A DNA stretch of 64,000 bases. Origin: Hormiphora californensis. Taxonomy: Eukaryota > Ctenophora > Tentaculata > Cydippida > Pleurobrachiidae. The DNA is taken from contig CM035356.1 in NCBI GenBank assembly GCA_020137815.1, forward strand, positions 2,691,535 to 2,755,534, read 5' to 3'. Positions within the stretch are counted from its first letter, which is position 1. Each line of letters opens with the position of its first letter. The notes under the pieces are model-generated. The model was not told the DNA's origin. It did not search any database and saw nothing but the letters and a program-made list of their open reading frames with translations. Below are positions 20,901-33,164 of this stretch, one piece after another. Made by a program: the position numbers and the translations under genes.

Positions 20901-23900
20901 TGTTACCCCTCCCCCTTGCTGGCGCTAAGGGGTTATTTGATAACCAATCTAGATCCCCTCTCTCTCAGTTATTGATGCATGTAACGAGCCCCTCTCTCTC
21001 AGTTATCGATGCATGTAACGAGCCCCTCTATCTCAGTTATCGATGCATGTAACGAGCCCCTCTCTCTCAGTTATTGATGCATGTAACTAGACTGCCTCTG
21101 CAGGTTATTGAGATGGCTACACGAGCCCCATCCCCCTCCAGTTATACCAAGAAGGGCCCCAGGAAGCCTCAAAGTAACCGACCAATGAGGTGTATGGATG
21201 TCTTTTACGGAGAGGTGGCCTACTACAAGGACATCACCATTCACACGCAAAGGGCCCTGGAGTGCCTGCACAGTTGTAACGAAGTATTCCAGGCAATGTG
21301 ACACTATCCCCCTTTGTAGTATCTCCCTGTCAGCATCTGAAATGTTTGTTGTCTGGTGCGAACAGATACTGACGTGCATCTTTGTTGAGTGTTGCTGTTT
21401 CTGAACGAGGAGGAATAAGAACATGAATATGTGAGGACGTAACACGTCGTGAACAGTTAACCCAGTTAATCAACTCATCAATTTATTGAGTGTATCTCAT
21501 TCCCCTCACATGTCGTTATAGACTGGGTACGCGAGACATGAGATCAGAACGGATGGGTATAGCTGGGGTTGAAGGTTCAGTGCTGGGTTTGGACCAGCAG
21601 GAGGAAACGGTAAGTATGATTACTAGTATGGTACGTGAAAACTAAGTGTTACTAACATGTTTATAATGTTAACTGATTTTACAATGTTTACCAAATGTTC
21701 AAAACCGCATGTTAATGTCTCTAATACACCCTTCGATCAGTATACACTTTACGCCAACCTTTGAAATCGACGTGAATGGGTATAGTGGGTTCAAGGTCTC
21801 ATACCTGAGTTCTCCAACAGGGAACGTAAGTTTATTGAACTTGGTTAGATATCAAGTGAGCAGGTGTCATGTTAAATAGATTCTGATTCAGATAGCATTA
21901 CCGCAAAGTGCTTAGCACGCTAATCGATTGAATATCTCGACTTCAGGATCTTCATTTACGGAAGTTATGTGATTAAACAATCATCAAACTGAGTGATTCT
22001 CAGCATAAACATATTTTAGTCAGGGTTATCAGATACGGTACGGAAGAGGGCAAGGGTTGGGGTTCCGCTACCAAGGTATGCAGCTATTGAGTTTGAATTT
22101 TCCGACCCTCAAATGACTTATTTTGTTGAATTTGTCATACTTTTTTCCCAAAAAACGTAGCGCGGAACACAGCATCAATCAGGTGACTCAACTTTCGCGG
22201 GGATGGTACCTGTCCCTGCTGGTAAAATAACAGCTCAATAACTGACCCCGGTACCCCCCCCCCCCTTGTTGCAGGTCTGGATGAATGCTTCTATGGAAGA
22301 GATACCTACCAAGACATTAGAGGAGATGAAATTAAAGCCTGCCAATTGGGAGATTAAATTGGAGTGGGTCATTAATCCCAACCAGCCAGGAGATGGAAAT
22401 AGTGAGTTAATTAACAACTTAATCTACAGTAGTTTAATTTGCTAAACATAGCAGCCACCGAGGTAGTACCCCTCTTATTTAAATGAGATTTAAATAAGAG
22501 TTTTCGGCCAGCCCTCAGGTACTCACAGTTCCTTTTATTTCGAAGGACTTGTGCCCTAATATCAACATATCCCATTGTGCCCAGGTGCCCTAACATCCCC
22601 CCCCTAACATTGAAACATATCCCTGTCTTGTTTAGGCTGGCAGTATGCTACAGAAGTTGATTCTGGTGAATTCTCCTCCTCTGCAAAGTCCTACCATTTC
22701 TGTAGGAGGAGGATGTGGATTAGGGAGCGAGTCAGGGTGGGGGAATCCGAGTTACCATCCGTTAAGGTAGTGAGAAATATAATATTTAGAAAGAAATGAC
22801 ATTTGTATATTTAATTAATTGTAGAGCATGTAATTTATAAGCAATGTTAGATATCGACAAGAAAAACGAGCGATTTTCAATGTTAGATATGTGTATAAAT
22901 CATGTTATAACACATTTCCACACAGAAAGTGATAGAGACGACGGGTGGATGGGATTATGCCAAGACGTTCTCCTCTCGGTTCCATAGTGGTGAGATGACA
23001 AGTGACATAGTGAGAAGGAGGAGGTGGAGAAGAATGTTAAACAGTAGAAATGTTGGACCTGTTTCTTTTGAGGTACGGGTCGAACATGGAGTAGTCAATA
23101 ATTTTAAAACCTATAGGTTACTAATTATTAGTATTCATAATTGCCCCCCCCCCCCCCCCGCTAATCGCTATTTCACAATATTTCTCTCTCAGGTATACTC
23201 TAATAATAAGAGAGAGTTGGTTCCCCCTGTTATGATGATTGAGTTCCCTGAAGTCAACACATATGAAGTCCGTGCCCATATCTACCAGGGTAGGTGTCTC
23301 GGATTGCCTTGTTCGGCCCTCTCTCACGTTGCGCACGGTGAAATAGTGCAAATGTAAAGAAGGGTTAGAACATAACAAGTCTTTGATCATGTTGACCAGT
23401 TGACATCTCAACAAATCTTTTTTTCATCAATCAACCGATTTAGTCAAACTATTGATTTACCTGGGCAGGGTTTGTGCACGGTTTATCTAGATGCAAGGTA
23501 AATCGAGCACTGACTAATTATTATTTAGGTGTTCAACCCCCCCCCATCCTATCAGGCCTGTCTGGGTTCAACTTTTCACCCCCCCCCCCCATCCTATCAG
23601 GCCTGTCTGTGTTAAACTTTTCACCCCCCCCCATCCTATCAGGCCGTGAGCTGATGAGTCCAGAGGTAGATGGTACGATCAATGCGTACTGTGTAGTTAG
23701 CTGCTGGCGTCACACCGCCATTACAAGAACTATAAAGAAACAACTCTCTCCCACGTGGGATCAATCTTTCATGTTCAAAGGTAGGTTAAAATGAGTCATG
23801 TTCAAACAGACAATAATTCGTTTAATTTGTTCAGGAATCTCGATTAACGGGAATTCAAACGATGTGAGGAACTCCCTCCCCGCTGTCAACATTACCATCT

Positions 23901-25786
23901 GGCACAACGGTGCTAATGTAAGCTGCATCACGTGACATTAGTAGAATCACGCGTAACTTAAGTAGAATCACGCGTGACATTAGTAGAATCACGTGTGACT
24001 TTGTAACTAGAATCACGCGTGACTATGTTATCCCCCTCTTCTTATCTAGGCGGATGTGCCGGTTGGTGTGGTCAGTGTGTCTCCTTCTCCCTTCTTCGGG
24101 GAGGTCTACAAGCCATCCAGAATGATGTGGTACCCTGTGTACTCACGGGGCGAGCACCAGGGAGATATCCTAGGGGCTTTCGAGATTTTCCAGGTCAGTA
24201 CTACACGACAATATCATGTCGATTGTCGGGATTACGTATAGCCCAAATGTATCAAAACGAACAGGCCTTTGCAAGAAAAGGAAAACAGTAATACTAAAAT
24301 AGCAACCCCGGTTCCCCACTCAGACCCTGGAGGGAGAAGATATCCCGTTTGTTCCACCTCCTCACCCTAGTGGCAAGGGCCTCCAAGTTCCCCCTGGAAT
24401 CAGGCCAATTCTCAAACAGAACCGTATCGAGGTTCTCAGTTGGGGGTTGCGTCATTTGAAATTCTGGTGTGGCAAGCCTGTGGTAAACCCTCGTCTGGAG
24501 ATTGAGTGTAGTGGGTCTATATTGGTGTTACCAAACATTGATGATGTCCTAAATGATCCTAACTTCCCGAAAACTGCTCATTATTTTGATGTGGTAAGTA
24601 CATGTTAGTATGTCAGGAGTTTTCGTTACAGTATTCAAACACCCTTCCTTCTGTTGGTGCTTCAATTCTGATTTAACCCATTACCCCGCCCCCCCCCCCT
24701 TCTATTCACTCAGTCGTTGCCTCAAGAGAACAACTTCAAACCTCCTATCAACATCCGACTGCTGGATCAGCGGCCCAATGGGTTCACACCGCTTGTCGGT
24801 AAAAAGGTCATCAAAGACTTCCAACCATTTGATCCAGACTGGATTTTGGAGCAGCTCTTTCAGAAGGACAAGCCTGGAGATGCGGATAAGGACAGTGACA
24901 AGAACTCACTTAGTATGTGTTAACATTAGCTACCACTGGTTACCATGAGTTACCATATTATACTACCACTGTTTCATTATTTGGTGCAGTTAGTAACACC
25001 TAGTTACCGTTATAGTTAGTAGTTACCAATGGTTGTTCTATGAAAACACTTTTCCACAGTCAGTGAAGAAGAGGAGGAAAAAGCAGCAAGTATTGCAGAG
25101 ACAGTTGTTATTATTGAAGATGAAGATGAACCTTCAGGTAATAATACTACTGCTCCTTCATAAACATTTCCATTGCTCCTTCATAAAACTAGATTTTCCT
25201 ACCCAGGTTGCGCGGCTTGCCTGAGTAAGAAGAAGCATCTTGGGAAGGATAAGCCAGGAATAAAGCCCATGTTGATAGTTGATGAGAGTGATGATTGGGA
25301 AGTTCCTTTCAATGTATTGGTGGAGCAGGTACGTGCTCCTTCATAAAACTTATTATATGCTCCTTTATAAAACTTTTTGTATGCTCCTTTATAAAACATT
25401 TTGTATGCTCCTTTATAAAACAATAAAACATAATTCCAGGTACTATGCTATGCAGGGCAATGAAGCTGCTATACAAGACCTTCCTTCACCATGAGCTACC
25501 TATCATTGTGGTGTACGAAGAGGAAATCGAGAACTTCATTCAACAACTTCAGGTACAAACTCTTCTCTCGATTGCCCCAATTACCACCCCCTCATTTCTC
25601 CTAACATGTTTCTCCTTCCTAGTGATGCCATCCAGCAGTTTGTGTTGCAGCGATGCCCCAAGTTGGGTGGTGATCCAGATGATGAGGACGATGAAAAGGA
25701 TCCAGCTATCGGCATGTACAAGGGATCCTTCAGGTATAACATATCACCAACTGTTTACTAGACGGATCCCTTTTCTCTCTCACACA

Positions 25787-25843
<57 letters not shown>

Positions 25844-28800
25844 CTCAACCATTACAGGATCTACCAACTGAACCCCGACAAAGAGAAAAACAGGGATCTA
25901 ATTTATGGGACTGTACCAACTGTCGGACCTATCTCTATCAACGTCCGACTTTACGCTCTCCAGGGACTACGACTTGCTTGCAGGTATACTGTTCTTTTAT
26001 AAACCTTGCTATTTTACTCCTTTATCAAACTTTTCACTTTGCGTAATAAGAATATGTATGCTCCTTCATAAACATATTTTTATCCGTTTCAGGAGTCGTA
26101 TCAAGGAGAACACATGTGATCCCTTCCTAGTCGCTAAACTGGGGACAAGGGAAATATACGATGTGGAGAACAGTAGGATTATGAACAACAGAGATCCACA
26201 GTTCAGTAAGGTGTACAACATGGTAACAATGATTCCCAACCAGCCTCAACTCATCGTTCAGGTACTGATACCTCTCGACTTAGAATATAGGTGGTGCGGC
26301 GTGACCTATTTTGTAAACATACTGGGTAGGACGAGTTTCTTAATAATATATATCTCTTCAGGTCTGGGATTGGAATGCAACTGATGAGGGTCGTGATATT
26401 TTGATAGGTGAAACGAGGATCGATCTCGAGAACAGGTATACCCAGGGTATAATTATACACAGCTGGGTGAAACCTCATAAATTGTAATGACATCATCATC
26501 ATCTATATTCTATAACACCTCGCAATCCCCCTCCCAGTTCCAAATAGTCACCATACTGCCCCGTTCAGGTATCTGAGTGTGAAGAGACCTATGTGCGGGT
26601 TGACGGAGCGGTACATGATCGATGGGCCTCACAAGTGGCGAGATTTCATGTCACCAGTACAGATTCTAGAGGAGTGGTGTCTTGCTAATGGTACAGACAC
26701 CCCGTCATTTTATTATTTTAACGAATCATTATTTTCACATAACTTCTTTATATTGGGTCTCTCTTCTTTGTTGTTACTCTTCATTCTCCCAGGTATTGAG
26801 GTACCAGTGTATGCTAGTGATGGAAAGACAGCCAGCATCAATGGGGAGATGTTTGCTGTAGAGGAGTTTGAGAAACACAATATCAATTATGAAGATAGCA
26901 CCATGTAAGTGAAGGGGGAGGGCTGTTGTAACACAACATCAATTATGAAGATAGCACCATGTAAGTGAAGGGGTGTTGTAAGATAGCACCATGTAAGTGA
27001 AGGGGTGTTGTAAGATAGCACCATGTAAAAAGGGGGAGGGGTGTTGTAAGATGTAATTGTGGGCATATTTAACAGCACACAGACAAATCCTAATTCACAC
27101 GGCGCCCTAATTGTTATGTTGGTACTGCAGTTGGTTACGAAGTCACCCCTTTTATTGCATTCCATGAGCAATAATAACAGAGGGGTAATTTCATTACCAA
27201 GTACTGCTGTGTATGAGCTATAGTTATTGTTTATTTCCCGAATTATCAGGTGGGGAGAGTACAAGGAGAGGATAGCGCTGTATATCCTCCTGGAGATGGG
27301 TCTAATCAGGGATTACGTGGAGAAGAGACAGCTAACTGACCCCGTCATGCCTGGAGTACCACAGGGCAGACTTCTCATGTGGGTATGTGACACGCGTGTA
27401 TTATAATAGTTGTGATCACATCATTTGGGAGGTGATGTTGCTAGCTTCACCTCCACACTCCCCAAATTCCTCCCCACTACATCACTACCCCCCCCCCCCC
27501 CCCACTTCCCCCTCATTTCCCCCCTACTAGGTTGATATATTCCCGTTCTCTGAGAAGCCCCCAGATCCGATGAGGGTTGACCCACCCAACCCAGTGGAGC
27601 AGGAGTTGCGGGTGATTGTACATGCTGTCACCAAGGTCAAGACACTTCAGGAGATAGAACCTGAGCCAGGAATGGAGCCACTAAATGATCTTGTTGTACA
27701 GGTATGATATATATCTGTCTATCCCTCTCTCTCTCTATCTCGCCCTCTATCTCTATCTCTCTCTCTCTATCTCTATTGTGGCTGGTGTGAAGTGGTACAG
27801 AACTGTGCACGATGTAAAATCTGCTTCACTATTGATCAGTCTGCAAACACGTTACAACACAGTGTCACGTTTTCTTCCACACCACATTTAGAACATTCGG
27901 TGGGCGTTCGGTTTAACTTTGCACTATCCTTAAGACAAGAGTATAAACAGTAAAACTGATACGAGAAGTAGTGGACCCCCTCCCACACAGTTTTTAGAAT
28001 CGTACATCTCACATCGTTCTCTTCTTTCTCTATAGTAGCGACTAGGCTATTTTCTCCCCTATATACCGCCCCATGGGTTGGTCCCTTCTCTCTCTACCTC
28101 CCCCATTCCACAGGGTATATATTCTCTCCCTACATACCTCCCCCACCCCACAGGGTATATTCTCTCCCTACATACCTCCCCCACCCCAGGGTATATTCTC
28201 TCCCTACCTCCACTCCCCCCACACCAGGGTATATTCTCGGGAGACACAGAGGCCCAAGTTTCGGAGATTCACAAGAGGGCTGTTAATGGGGATGGAATGT
28301 TCAACTGGAGATTCAAGTTTAACTTCCTCTACTCCTATCTGAAAAGGAAGGTTATGGTACCAGGGGACATAGAGGACACTTACTACAACCCAATTGTCAC
28401 ACTCAGGGTAATATACACATTTGGGTGACAAGTCCCACGTTTACTACAAAACAGTTGTTGTGCATGCCTTAATATTAGGAGATCCATGTCACCTGGATTT
28501 ATATTTCTGAAACTCCTGTGTAATGTACATTATATCGTGGTCCTGTATCAGTAGTTTAATTCACTAGACTCACTAGTATTGTTGGTGGTCCTTGTCCCGG
28601 ATAGTGCTCTACTCACGGTTGCGAGGAGCTATTTACAAGTAAAACAAGGAAGTTTTAGTTCAACAGTTTACACATGTTTCAATACAAATTGTATTTCATC
28701 ATACAATTAAACTACAATACAATACAACTAAAACTTCCTTGTTTTACTTGTAGACTCACTAGTAGTGAGTCTAGTGAATAAAACTACTGATACACTACGT

Positions 28801-30818
28801 TATCCCTCATCCCTCCGTCTCACATGGCGTTACTAAATCCCCCCGACCCTCCCAGGTTATGGACAGTAACCCGGCAGTAACAAAGGAACCGTATGGGTAC
28901 GTCCACCTCAACTTGTCCTATATGCCACGTGGCATGGGTAGAGAGGACTGGGCCATTATGGACATTATACCTGAGTACGTGGAACCACCAAAGGTACGTG
29001 TCAAGGTGTTTCTTCCGCGAGACATGGGAGACACGGGACAAATAGGGTAAGCTGGGGTAAAATGGCCCACTTTTTAACGTTTTAGGTTCTAAAATACGCA
29101 ATTTATACAGCAGGAAGAAAAAAATTATATAGGCTATCCAATGAAACCTTTTCCTTTCAGCCGAGCTAAATTTTAAAATCTACAAGTTTTATTTAATGGG
29201 TTAATTAATCAATTCAAATAATTTGGTGAGGCGTTTTTTGGAAAATTTGCACCGGGGCAAAGTGGCCCAAGCCAATAGCATTGCTCGATTTTATCACGTG
29301 CCTGGTGTTGTTAGACGAAACGATCAAACTAGGGGCAAAGTGGCCCATGTTCTGCACCGGAACATGGGCCACTTTGCCCCTAATTTGATCGTCTGTATTA
29401 CATTTTTGTGCATTCCAATGTCACGTGGTATTGCAGGCGCAATTTCATTGGTCCTAGAGGTGGGCCACTTTGCCCCAGACCGGACCACTTTGCCCCGGAG
29501 AGTGGGCCATATTTGCCCCGATTTCACAAAATCGACAATTAAGACAACAAAAATGCCAATTTCTTCAAAAATTTTTATACCACGTTTTAGAGAATTATAA
29601 AGCCTAACTGGCAGTTTTTGCAAAATTAAAATCGGCCAACCCAAACAGAAATGACAGCAGTTTTAAAGCGAAAATTCGGAACAGAACGAGCAGGTCTCCG
29701 CTGGAGAAAAAGTCACGTGACGACATGTAATAACTAGGGCCACTTTGCCCCATACATGGGCCACTTTACCCCGCGGGCCATTTTACCCCAGCTTACCCTA
29801 GTACCTAAGTGCATGACGGGTGTATCAGTAGTACACAAGAGTACTGATTCAGTACTCTTGTGCACTAGAGTTGCATGAACTGCTTCTCCTACTCTGCATT
29901 ACTCTCTAATGTTCATTTGTTCAATAATAATAATGTTGAATAATTCCTGATACCAGGGTAAAGACGAAGTGTTTGATCCTGATGATACCCCCGAGGATCG
30001 CCCTCCTAAAATCATCTTTGTTAACCTCTACAAAGCCAAGAAAGTACAAGGTAGGAAGCTAATAGATCTGCAACCATTTACAATCCTTATATTATGTTTA
30101 ATTTTTTGCCATTTCTACGTTCTCCTTACCCGCCTCTTCACAGTTCCCAAGACCCAACCTCCCTCTCTATCATCCTCTAGCTTTCTATCATTCTCTCACC
30201 CCTCACCCCCCTTCCCAGGTTGGTACCCGCTGTACAGGAAGCAGGGCGACTACCTGATCAAGAACGGTACCATTTTCCTGGAGTTGGAGGTGATGAGCAA
30301 GGAACAGGCGGAGAAGAGACCCGCTGGATTTGGACGTCACCCACCCAACACCAATCCAACTATACCTGAACCCATGTAAGCTTGAGATGAGCAGACTTTT
30401 CCAGACAGTATCGTGCTGTTAGGCGTCGCTTTTGATTTGGTCTTACGTGAGAGTATGAACAATACAAATGACAGAGTATTTCACCATTATTAACATTTAA
30501 CACCCTATAACACTCTCAACCCCATTCTATTCAGCCGTGTAACGACTGAGTTCGGAGGTTTGGACGCTAAAGTTCGAACTGTAAAGTTCATCTGGAAGTC
30601 TCCAAACAGACTCAAATTTATCCTGGCTATTATTGCCCAAGTCTTTGGTCTCATTTTCGGAGCCCTAATGTTCAATGCACCGGTATGTATCAGGGAGATT
30701 CAAAAGGTGGTTCCACAGTATTTCAAGATTAGGAGATGGTAATTGACAATTATTTTAAAACATTTTTAATAAAACTGTCATATTTCAGAGTTCGATAATG
30801 GCCTCAGTGACTGGATAA
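14975..30818 (+). CDS. Ferlin, dysferlin/myoferlin-like type with DysF domain
   Basis: About 46 exons code for about 2000 residues of a tail-anchored multi-C2 protein. Ferlins act in calcium-dependent membrane fusion and repair. Exons and domains: C2A 14975-15067, 15162-15297, 15605-15717, 15928-15995; C2B 16207-16390, 17157-17219, 17382-17463; C2C 18104-18278, 18423-18589, 18794-18926; FerA/FerB 19089-19309, 19485-19695, 19846-19933, 20203-20313, 20605-20770; DysF 22275-22401, 22636-22766, 22926-23072 (RRRRWRRML); C2D 23193-23289, 23643-23780, 23835-23917, 24050-24193; linker 24324-25733; C2E 25858-26435; C2F 27531-28994; tail 29956-30375; TM 30535-30681 (FILAIIAQVFGLIFGALMF); last exon 30789-30818. 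C2A loop 1 reads LEKSGSQSTYV and lacks the usual Asp ligands. The reading frame does not connect cleanly at 20.68 kb, between 21.1 and 22.0 kb, and at 25.44-25.62 kb. Confidence 0.85.
16473..17120 (-). mobile_element. Hairpin-ended element, copy 3 (ferlin intron 5)
   Basis: About 648 bp, inverted relative to the copies at 5258 and 8336. It has intact end hairpins and four to five X-box-like GTTACCATAGCAAC sites at about 16875-16985. It contains TGCTCCTTCATAAAACTT at about 16638, a motif that recurs as tandem repeats in later ferlin introns. Confidence 0.8.
17773..17811. repeat. Dispersed 40-bp palindrome, copy 1
   Basis: GTCTGACAGCG pairs with CGCTGCCAGAC around ATCAGATCGGGTGGG, inside a ferlin intron. 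Related copies are at about 45608-45656 and 46612-46655. Confidence 0.55.
20448..20579. mobile_element. Tigger/pogo-like MITE
   Basis: A 132-bp element has ends CAGTCGGACCCCGATTTA and CGGGGTCCGACTG, flanked by TA at 20446-20447 and 20580-20581. The interior repeats GGGGCCCCCGATTTAGTGG. The TA duplication and CAGTCGGAC ends are typical of the Tc1/mariner-pogo group. It lies in a ferlin intron. Confidence 0.75.
20950..21092. repeat. About 40-bp tandem repeat carrying splice-acceptor-like units
   Basis: Four units of the form CTCTCTCAGTTATTGATGCA plus TGTAACGAGCCCC lie immediately before a ferlin coding segment that itself begins CAGGTTATTGAGATGG. The array looks like amplification of an acceptor site. 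Confidence 0.75.
25148..25430. repeat. TGCTCCTTYATAAAAC intron repeats
   Basis: Copies of TGCTCCTTCATAAAACTT or TGCTCCTTTATAAAAC occur at about 25149, 25171, 25336, 25360, 25383 and 25408, with more near 26018 and 26059, in three consecutive ferlin introns. The same string is internal to the hairpin-ended elements. Confidence 0.8.
25784..25842. repeat. CT microsatellite at a ferlin acceptor
   Basis: A nearly pure CT tract of about 58 bp ends about 15 bp before the acceptor of the exon starting at 25858, so it also serves as the polypyrimidine tract. Confidence 0.9.
28544..28794. mobile_element. Foldback element
   Basis: A 251-bp near-palindrome. The outer arms begin TGTATCAGTAGTTT and include TTCACTAGACTCACTAGT. 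The inner arms are ACAAGTAAAACAAGGAAG and its complement. It lies in the ferlin intron before the exon at 28856. No target duplication is certain. Confidence 0.65.
29045..29798. mobile_element. MITE with GGGTAAGCTGGGGTAAAATG ends
   Basis: A 754-bp element with about 26-bp inverted ends and flanking TA dinucleotides. The interior repeats GGGGCAAAGTGGCCCA in both orientations, including a perfect inverted pair at about 29331-29380. There is no transposase. It sits in the ferlin intron between exons 28856-28994 and 29956. Confidence 0.7.
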
Positions 30819-31222
30819 GTTGCAGTTACTTCCTGCAACAGTGGCACCAACGCAGTGATGTATTACCCCGGGGGCCTGTCTGTAGCACCAACATACAGAC
30901 TTATACTGGATGCAGGTGTAATACTGATACGAGTTGAATCTGGACAATATAGAATGGGATTGGGACAGGCAAATGTGTGAACAATAATAATAGATGTCTG
31001 GGCGGGTCCCACAGAGCTGGGAAGAGTCAGTTAGTGTGCCCGGTGCCGTGTGATCATGTGTGATCTTTGCATGGTAGGCATAGCTTATTTTGTAATTTGA
31101 ACTTGAAGTATATTGAGGCGAGTGTAATGATGAAACTAAATACCAGATTGATATTAAAATTGCTATTTGTATTTTGTCGCTATTGATTATTTTGAATGTT
31201 GACCATTCTGATTCTGACAAAA

Positions 31223-31228
31223 AATAAA
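31223..31228 (+). terminator. Candidate polyadenylation signal of the ferlin
   Basis: AATAAA lies about 400 bp after the ferlin stop codon, in otherwise unannotated sequence. It is the first clear signal I see on the plus strand after the gene. Confidence 0.4.
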
Positions 31229-31415
31229 TGTGTTATTTTAGTAACAAAACACACATGCAAACAACATACAAAACGTGATACTGAACCCAAAAACAACTAA
31301 TAAATAACCACTACACATTTCAAAACGTGTGTAAAACCATTCCAAATATAATCCACAATTGGCACGCGCAAATATAATCACGCGCCTATAAGCCGCGCAG
31401 TAATTGATTTATTAA

Positions 31416-32297
31416 CCCTTTGGGGACGATAAGCCCCCTGTCGACAGAATTCTCTAAAACTTTCTGGAGACACTTACTTTGAACCTACTTAAACGTAGGA
31501 AAAGGAATTTTGGTTCTACCACCTGTATTTCTATTGGGTCACCTGTGACCCAATCGTCCCCTAACGCTAAAACAGGAATTGAGATTTCGCAGCAATTTTG
31601 CCCCATAACTCGAAAACCGTTCATTTTAGGCTCTATGTTTCTTCATAACACTTATATAAACCCGGCCGTTTTGCACATTTTGCACACCCTATGGACCTCT
31701 CTATCTCATCTGTAGCCGATTTTAGAATTTCAAAATTGGCCGAGATGAAAAATTTTCTGAAGGAGCACGGATCTCAAAAAAATTTTTATCGACTCCCTTG
31801 GATGTTGAGATAACAATGATGGAGTCGGTTAGTCGCTAGCACCTGTTTAAAAAATGCCGTTTTGGACTTTTATCGGCGGCCATTCCTTTAGAAATGCTCG
31901 TAAAATGAAAATTTCTGTTTTAGCGTTAGGGGACGATTGGGTCACTGGTGACCCAGCACTTTGGAGACCTCTGAGAGGCACAAAATTTGCAATATCACCC
32001 TGAAACTTTACCCCGGAGTAAAATATACACTTTTCTTGCATTTTCCAAGTCCATTTTAAGCATACTCGTACCAATTTTGAGATATGGCCATTAAACTACC
32101 CATTTTGCCTACCAAATGCACTGTTTTAGCCCTGTTTTCCGAAGTCGACGACTTCAGAGGCTAAAATCGACCTCAAAATGGTAGAAAAATGTATGTTTCA
32201 ACCCTGGAAACAATTTAAAACTTTCAAACGTGGTCTAGAAAGACGCTAAATGGGTTCAAAGTATTGGGTCACCTGTGACCCAATCGTCTCCAAAGGG
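31416..32297. mobile_element. piggyBac-like non-autonomous element
   Basis: An 882-bp element is flanked by TTAA at 31412-31415 and 32298-32301. Its ends are CCCTTTGGGGACGAT and ATCGTCTCCAAAGGG. TTAA duplication with CCCT-type ends is characteristic of piggyBac. An 18-bp palindrome TGGGTCACCTGTGACCCA occurs near both ends and a variant (TGGGTCACTGGTGACCCA) in the middle. There is no open frame for a transposase. Confidence 0.75.
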
Positions 32298-33164
32298 TTA
32301 AATCATAACTTTCCAAAAATGCAAATTCAGATCCGAAAATTCGACTTTCGGATTTTTACTTCCCGGACAAGCCTCTCCTCCATTCTATCGTCTTTGAAGT
32401 TATTTATAGTCCTTCCTTTCGGCTCAATCTTATTCCTGATTTAGTTATCCGAAAAACTTACATCAAAACAGTTCACAATCGGTGTCAAAGTCACCCAGGG
32501 CCCGCCGAAACTCCGTCCCAAACAAGTCTGACAAATATAAAAGAAGCAACGAGTTTTTGAGAAGTGCTGTTCGCTATTGGTTTAGCTCATTTGCGTTTTG
32601 TCTTTTCTTTATATATTCCGAGACTTCTTCGATAGATGGCTTGTTCGTCCAGGCCCCCTGTAAACTGAGAGGGCAGGGCGGTACTTACTGACTGATAGAA
32701 CTGTAGGGAAGAGGGCTGGCTTCGTATCAGATCACTCTTTTTTAGTAAAAACAACAACATGCGAGAACAACATACAGAGATTTCCGATAAAACAGCACAA
32801 TGTATCATTCGAGAGATTACTTACACAGGAAACTTACGCTAATTGGTATCGTTCGTTTAGTTCGCCTAGTGAAGGCCATCGAGGGGAAGACCGTCGTCTT
32901 GCAGCGAAACTCACCCTTCTCCCCGTTTGTCCTGATCGTGGGAGCTGGCGTTAGAATTCTGTGGGCCAAGTCGAGATATAATGCCCACATGCACTTTGAT
33001 ACATTGATACAGCAGCTCAGCGGTGTTTGCAGTGAACTAAGTTTAACTGCGGCATGCACTAACTAGACACATGACACATCGACTAAGTGAGTTATATGAG
33101 TGCTGGAGAGGGATTACACAGCTCGCTTGCAAGATCATGTACATGTCACTATGTCTTGTACCAG

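Noticed and set aside
21071-21445. Minus-strand 124-codon frame opposite a ferlin segment
   Set aside because: It has plausible composition but no splice partners. The plus strand carries the frame whose 3' phase fits the ferlin, so I kept the plus-strand reading, with reservations.
29223-29644. Overlapping open frames of 125 and 106 codons on both strands
   Set aside because: Both fall inside the TA-flanked MITE and simply translate its repeated GGGGCAAAGTGGCC motif.
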